Shown here one piece after another: positions 57,496 to 64,000 of a stretch of DNA of 64,000 nucleotides; the stretch's first letter is position 1; each line of letters starts with the position of its first letter. A model generated the notes under the pieces. That model was given only the letters and a program-made list of their open reading frames with translations, did no database searches and was not told where the DNA came from. Location of the stretch: positions 12,900,713 through 12,964,712 of the forward strand of contig CM034536.1 of assembly GCA_020002185.1 (NCBI GenBank). The letters run 5' to 3'. Made by a program: the position numbers and the translations under genes. Source of the stretch: Paraescarpia echinospica (Eukaryota; Annelida; Polychaeta; Sabellida; Siboglinidae).

Positions 57496-60400
57496 GCAGA
57501 ACCTATGGACCCAATTTTTTTGAACTTCTCTCATTGATGTCAAATACACGAAATGAAGACACAATCGCCGCCGCCTGTCGATTACCACTGGATATACGTG
57601 CCTGACCACCTATCATGATAATGTAATATGAGTTTTATAAATGTATATATATATATAATATGTATATTCGTTACCTGTTTCTCGAATTCACAGCAATTTA
57701 GAACTTTCTCTTGCTAAATGGATCACGCGTGTGAAACTATCTATTATAATTTATTGTTGAAACGTTCAAGTCAACTATCCAAGACACACAACACACACGC
57801 ACACGCACGCACGCACACACACACACAACACACATCAACTTTACCCAATTGTAAGAATCAAGTATATCGTTGCGAACAACTGTTCAAAGTTACGTAAATA
57901 TACTTTGTGAAAACGTCCCCTCTGTACCGGTATGTAGCACCCTCTAGCACCCACCTTCGAACTAAGGACTTGGTTGTTTGGTTTTTGACCTAATCGTGAA
58001 GACGATCACTTAGAACCCCCCACGAACTACCAAGTTATACCTTCCGTAGGATGGGAATGTTTGCTAATGGGATCAATGAGTATGTACGTGAATGTGAGAA
58101 CTTCTCAAGAGCGCATGCAGTGCGACATGGGATCAATGAGTATGTACGTGAATGTGAGAACTTCTCAAGAGCGCATGCAGTGCGACAAGTGCACGGTGCT
58201 TGATGTTAGTCACACAACAGTGCCATCTTAACATAATAGACAGAGGTGGATATGTGTGTACGAATAGTCTTCGCGCATTAATTGCAGCGTGGCTGAATGC
58301 CTCCAACAGAAGTCGAGACGGTTTTCGATTGAACAGGTCTGCCAGGGAGTAAAGTGTAAAGCGCTTTCAGAAGTCCTGATGACTGGATACTGCGCTATAT
58401 AAGAACTACCTTTTCTTACTTTTACTAGATTGAATACAGTTGATTGCGAAAGTCGATGTGGCGATGAGATGAGAGGGCTCTTGTAATCTGTAATAATACA
58501 TAATAAAATTATACGCACGTGAAACCGTTGTTGCGTTTTGCCTTGAAACGTGCGTCAAATCAATGTAGGTAAGACATATTGCACCTTTCAACTTAATAGG
58601 AATTATTTTATGAGTAGGCTGTAGGATGCTCTGTGTTGTGAAAACTGAATATTTTAGGTTTGCCATCCTCGCTAATTGTTTTGTCAAAACGTGTAAGTGT
58701 GATTGAACCTGTTATCATCTCGTTGTCTTTCCATTTTTGCCCATTGGGATTTGGGCCAATCGTGGCTGTTATTACATGTAATATTCGGTAAGTAGAAGTA
58801 ATTGTGTGTACCTACTACGGCAGAATCTTAAGGATGGTCGTCAATCTTAATATGGCCGGCGGCTCGTGAAAATAGTACAACAGGAAGTTATTGGGATTTC
58901 CAGGAACTGCTCTTTGATATGGGTCGCTGGTGTTTCGTTCATCCAATCACGCCCGCCGAAGACAGCAACGAAATACAACTGATTACGCGAACTTCCGTAC
59001 ATTGCGTAGGGTATATGTCAGTGGTTGTACAGTCAACTACCACCCCCGGTTTGTGATGATGGAACTGTAACTGACAGAAAAAGGAAGAGCGACCTGAGGA
59101 AAGATGCTATACTGGAATGCAGCCAACCAGGAAGACTGGTGAGATGGGCTGGCCACTTGGCAAGGATGGGTGCAGGCAAACTTGCAAAGAGAGCAGAGGC
59201 GGAACAACACCAAAGATGCAGGAGAAGGGAAGGCAACAAGTGAGATGGGAGGAATGTGTTAGGAAGGACATAAGCGGGGAAGGATGAAATATGGAGAGAG
59301 GGGTCTGCTGAGAGGTAGTTATGGAGAGGAAGAACAGATTGAGTGGTTCGATAGACCAGACACTCAACATTTTATATAGAACAAGGAGAAAGAACCGATT
59401 TAGGATCAATGACATCATTAATGATTATAAATTGTTCTCTTCTACGTAAAGTAAACTTTCTCTCGGCATTGTTGGTTCATCATAAGAAATATATTGGTTT
59501 GTAGGTGTGAGCTTCTCACCATCGTCGATGGCTTTGACTGGTGGACTTTGATCTTTGTGAAGTTGTTGAAGTGTGTTAGTTTACGCGCAGTCACACAAAT
59601 ACCCTATTGAAACGGTTTGGAAGTGATATCACGAGATTAAGTTACTGATCATTCGAGACAGTTGAATTACCACTCAGTATGAACAAACACGCAACTACTT
59701 AGCTACGCAGTCTGGGCTGTACATCGAGAGCGATTTCGTACATTTGGTATGTCTTGGATACAGAAGGTTATAAGTGATGTATTATAAATGAACAGGGCTG
59801 ACATCAGCATGATACCACACACACGCACGCACTCAAGCATGCATGCATACACGCATGAAGCGCAGTGGTGCAGTGTTTCTAAACACTTTTATACCACTTT
59901 GTGCTTGTTATATGATTGTTGTGGTGATTCCTCATGTATCCATCCATTCAAATATTAAACACACTATTGATCCCAATAATAATTGTCGTGGTACCCCACA
60001 AAGCTGTATGAATATGTACCTGGCTATAGACAGTGGTGGATTATTGCATACGAATAGTCCTCGCGCACTAATTGCAGTGTGGTTGGATGCTTCCCAGAGA
60101 AGTCGAAGTGGTTTTCGATTGAACAGGTCCGTCAAGGAGTAAAGTGCAAAGCGCATTGAGCAGTCCTGAGGACTGGACACTGCGCTATATAAGAAGTTAC
60201 CTTACAATCAGCCTGTTTCTATCCAGTTAATTATGCCATCACCGATACTATGAGCCTTGCTTACGTAGTATTTTTTGTGTGTGGCACATTGTCGAAAGCA
60301 TTCTGAAAATCTAAATATATAGTATCTACTGGTGAACCCTTATATAGGTCTTTTAAAAACATAAGGCATTTGTTAAACATGGTCCCGCATTTAGGAATTC

Positions 60401-60534
60401 ATATTGAGAGGGGTTGAGTAGCTTAGTTGCATATACGTCATTTTAGTCCAGCATGGTGCAGTTCCGGACATGTTTCACTTGCAGTCTGAATATCATACTT
60501 CGTGAACCTACCGATCGATTTAGATATACCTTGT

Positions 60535-60753
60535 CAGGCCCGTAGCCAGCTTTTCACAATGGGGGTAGTTCACATTTTACCAATTCTTTCTCCCAGGGGG
60601 CGCCACAAGTTCATGTGGGGTTATATATTTTTCTCAATGCAGATGGCCCAACATGTTCACGTGGGGGCTCATAATGCAGAAGGTTATATTTCTAACTGGA
60701 AGAATAATTAAATGGGTGTGAGATTGGTGGACCATGTGGTTTCGTTTTATAAT

Positions 60754-60789
<36 letters not shown>

Positions 60790-62145
60790 AACATGACATT
60801 AGCATCCCCAGCAGGTCCATAACGAGGTCGTTTTGGGGGTGCGTTTTCAGAAAAAGTGGGACTCGTGAGGTCTGTGAAGATTGGTCCCATTTTATTGCCT
60901 GATTAAACTTAATTTACACCCAATTGTATTCATAAAAGCTAACACGCAGTGATACTATATTGTTAATATAACTGAATGATTTACTTGAAAGCCTTCGCCG
61001 CGAAAGTTCCATAATTTATCATAAACATATTTAAGTTAGTAAATTAACAAACCTTTATAAAACATGCCCGGTAAATAGAAGCTAGATTAGAAAAAATGAT
61101 TGTCCTCTTGTGGAATTTGAATTGAATTCTAGGTGCCAAACAGTCAAGTACCATATAATGTACACCACACTGACTCCAGGAAACACAAACTATATTTTAC
61201 AACTATACAGAACACAAAATGGACATAATAATTGATAATAAAGGCCCTTCACACATTACTGCCTCCTCATAAGCGATAAGGCTCCCCTTTCTGAGATCTA
61301 CAAACATGCAACTAGCAACCACATTAGTTCAGCAATCATTACTTACTTATTTACTTACTTACAGAAATATACATGCCGAGATTTATAACAGCATTCTCAA
61401 AGAACAAGAATCTGAAAGATATTATGAACAATGGACTTCTACAGAACAATGACCTTAGCGTTTAGGACACTGTGAGACGTCGTAGTGTTAGTGCAATTGT
61501 ATAGTTGTTAGGAGGATTAGGCTGCATGTGGGGTCGGGTTGCAGCAGTGCTGGCTCGTACGGCTTCACATGTTTCCGTCTCCTGTACAACTATGATAGGA
61601 TAGATATATTTCATACACAATTTAATGGCTTATTTTGTTTTTACAGGTTTACCGTCCGAAATAATTACTGAATACCCATGTATTAATTATTAATAACAGG
61701 ACACGTGTTTGTGGAGGTGTGGGGTGGTCAGCAGTAGCGGCTCTGTGGACGGCACCACAACTTCGCAAACCCGTGTTTACTTTAATTTCAGCGCATACCT
61801 TCGTACGGCCACCGTATGTTTTTTTTTAATACAGCATCGTCCCCCTCTGATTCAGATGAACACCATCGTGTCGTGCCAGGCTCACATTCAGTGACTATCA
61901 CTTAATAGATAATAGTTCTCCCTTTAACATATATACAAATCAGGCTTTCTTGGCATTCCTTGTAATGCCTGAACACTATCCAGAAGCTTTTAGGAGGGGG
62001 GTTAACGCTTTTGCGAAACATGGAATACAACGACTAGTTCACATTAAAAAAATGCAATTTTGAGAGGGTTCACATTTTGGAGAAAGGGGGATTCACAAAA
62101 GGGGGGTTCACTTGAACCCCGTGAACCCCCCTAGCTACTTGCCTG
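60535..62145. mobile_element. Non-autonomous DNA transposon with terminal inverted repeats
   Basis: Ends CAGGCCCGTAGCCAG on the left and, inverted, CAGGCAAGTAGCTAG on the right, flanked by the 5-base repeat CTTGT (60530-60534 and 62146-62150). Subterminal regions are G-rich with repeated ggggttcac strings. The interior has a (TA)n (60751-60787) and no transposase. It is a deletion-derivative or MITE-like element; the superfamily is not assigned. Confidence 0.75.
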
Positions 62146-62365
62146 CTTGTAAATGGTGGACATCGACAGGCATTTGAAGTATATGCAACTCGCTCTCTTT
62201 AAAGGCAGATGGAATGTTACTTTGAGCAGACGCGCAAGGAACCCATTGTTCTTCTTCGAAACTATTTAATGACCATTGAGTGAGTTCATACAGTTGATCT
62301 TTCATGGATACAGAGGTTGGTGCAGACACAGGCGGACTAAGACAATATCTTGCGAGCCATTTCGA
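62146..62365 (-). CDS. Possible host exon with a transposon at its donor
   Basis: The minus strand is open and protein-like: LARYCLSPPVSAPTSVSMKD, QLYELTQWSLNSFEEEQWVP, FKESELHILQMPVDVHHLQ. Removing the neighbouring transposon joins TTACAAG to GTATATCT, a good splice donor, so the exon probably ended there. The acceptor is uncertain (for example tattgtcttag near 62345). Protein family not recognised. Confidence 0.35.
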
Positions 62366-62974
62366 CGACAAATAGGTTTCTTTGTGTGTGCATGTATGGG
62401 AATGAGCTTCCGTGTATGCGAACGAGCGTGCGTGTGTGCGTGATAACAACCGACGATCATTATTGGAAGATTTTTAATGTCATGGTATTCATGCGTTTTT
62501 GTCGGAACAATACTCACATAGATTTAATGTTATGCCAGGTGATTCATTTGGTTAAATGCAAAGCGCAAATGGCATTTTACCCACACGCAAAATGTTTGGA
62601 CTGCTTCGGTTGAATATTTTGATTTTGCATGATTTGCTACTATTTCAATAAAGGTATATTAAAGTTAGTTATGTTAACATAATGCTTGCTTTAAAATACC
62701 AGATAAATAAATTAAAACGAAATATTAATATTATTAAAGGAAAACAACTACATGATTATGTTTAACGTTAACTCCTGTCGCTGAGGTGACTTGCTTGACG
62801 ACTCTGGGGTCGTATTTCGAGCTCGGATTTCACTTACTGGTGTCATTGTGAGAAAACCACTGTAATCGGTCATCAAATTAATTAATCGTATAGTAGTGAT
62901 CTGGTGTGTCGCCAAACACCGCGTCATCTTCAAGGGTAACTATGGAACCTGCTAGAAGAGACAAGTCTAGAATT
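62366..62974. other. No gene seen
   Basis: AT-rich sequence with a short cgtgtgtgcg stretch near 62430. No motif found. Confidence 0.4.
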
Positions 62975-63180
62975 CATGCGTACTTTCAACGATGATATAC
63001 GGCGCGGAAACGTGGGCACTCACCATCCAGGCAAAGAACAAGCTAGGAGCCGCACAAACAAAGATGGAAAGAAGTATATTCAACATCACATGTCGAGAGA
63101 GAAAAACCAACATCTGTGTAAGAGAGAAGACAAAAGAGGAAAGCGCAAGACAGGCAGATTTTGAAACGACATGCTGAGGC
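62975..63180 (+). pseudogene. LINE reverse transcriptase C-terminal fragment
   Basis: Reads STMIYGAETWALTIQAKNKL, GAAQTKMERSIFNITCRERK, TNICVREKTK, the YGxExW...MERxxxxIxxRDRKxN block that follows the reverse transcriptase in many RTE-like and Jockey-like LINEs. Truncated at both ends. Confidence 0.8.
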
Positions 63181-63443
63181 CTTCCCCAACCACGGGACAC
63201 TACGGCTGCACAATGATGGTGATGATGAGGATGTGATGATTCATGTCTGTGAGTTGCCATACATGAGTGCGTCTATCACTTCGACGGATGTACGAATGTT
63301 TACGTAACATCAACTTATTGCACACAACAACAAACATGGTTTGTTTTATCTAAAAATGGCGTGTTGCTCTTCATGTTGTGCATATACAGAGCCTCTTTGA
63401 AAGATGCATATATAATACATTATTAAGTGTGTAATACATATTA

Positions 63444-63630
<187 letters not shown>

Positions 63631-63765
63631 TTTAAATATAAAACATGTTTTGGACATTCGGTGAGAAGTGATTTGCCGAGAAAGTCTGTAATAAACCGAT
63701 GCTGCTTCACCAAGCTGTTGTTTTGTAATTAAAATTAATAATTTGGTACAATGTATTCTTTTCAG

Positions 63766-63823
63766 TTACACTCTGAAGTTGTGAAAAACTTTGTCGGTGC
63801 GTTTCGGCGACATGACATCTAAG
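63766..63823 (+). CDS. Start exon of a further four C-x3-C peptide gene (partial)
   Basis: After acceptor attcttttcag, the exon aligns with 26762-26819 (ttacactctgaagttgtgaa against tgatactctgaggtcgcaaa) and encodes ATG ACA TCT AAG at 63812-63823, then donor GTTAGG. Met-Thr-Ser-Lys parallels Met-Ala-Ser-Lys of the basic paralogue. The last exon should lie beyond the window end. Partial; identity inferred from the homology of a non-coding-plus-start exon. Confidence 0.6.
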
Positions 63824-64000
63824 GTTAGGAATTATGCAAATTGTTCATTCTTATTTTACAGTGTACGCCATGCTTTTTCTGTCTGACCATAAAAAACAGG
63901 CATTTCCCGCCTGACTCAAACCAGAGTCTCCACATCACCGTTGCCTGGTTGATTGCGCCAATACAAGAATAGATCATTGTTTGTGTATCGATTCATCCGC

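Larger units (their letters stand above)
47931..60508 (+). repeat. Segmental duplication, copy B
   Basis: Direct-orientation copy of 1-16346 (offset 47930 at the left end). It ends near 60508, shortly before the TIR transposon at 60535. At the right edge copy B reads on to an 11-base string (tacttcgtgaa) that in copy A lies 29 bases further on, inside the inverted element at 16347. Copy B may therefore once have held that element and lost most of it. Confidence 0.93.

Overview
The window is eukaryotic, from an invertebrate animal, probably marine. It is AT-rich and has spliced genes with GT/AG introns, many non-LTR retrotransposon fragments, a Penelope-like fragment, a Mag-type Gypsy element, tRNA-derived SINEs, DNA transposon remnants and CA/TG microsatellites. 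One 1,000-base assembly gap lies at 33299-34298. The phylum cannot be fixed from the sequence alone.

Layout. A segmental duplication frames the window: copy A runs from before base 1 to about 16346, and copy B from 47931 to about 60508, in the same orientation and about 99% identical by eye. The largest difference between them is a 63-bp minisatellite with about 75 units in A and about 15 in B. Inside copy A an older tandem duplication (12286-15625 and 17140-25728) gave two neighbouring copies of a small gene. Between A and B lie a diverged third paralogue (26808-29396), a graveyard of LINE fragments (26-33 kb and 43-47 kb), an 85-bp satellite beside the gap, a fresh Gypsy element (35401-40040) and two exons of an alkaline phosphatase. 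Beyond copy B are a TIR transposon, a possible host exon, LINE debris, a (TG)n tract and the first coding exon of another member of the small-gene family.

The most interesting content is that small-gene family. It has four complete members (12744-13355, 17602-20491, 26808-29396, 56883-57495) and one running off the window end (63766-63823). Each encodes a secreted peptide of about 78-86 residues, made of a signal peptide and a mature part with four C-x3-C motifs. All share one architecture: a non-coding leader exon (seen in three), a short exon carrying only the first 2-4 codons, a phase-0 intron, and one exon with the rest. I know of no named family with this pattern. Paired C-x3-C motifs suggest disulfide-stapled helical hairpins, so a host-defence, pheromone or venom-like role is possible but not shown.

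The second notable item is an alkaline phosphatase gene on the minus strand. Its exons lie in order from about 51.9 kb down to 35.3 kb. The N-terminal exon is split by a Penelope-type insertion with a 15-bp target duplication. A later exon carrying the DHGHH and TADHSH metal-site motifs is split by the intact Gypsy element with a 5-bp target duplication. Copy A carries a second, equally broken, N-terminal exon. The gene is therefore a pseudogene made by successive insertions whose relative ages can be read from the sequence.
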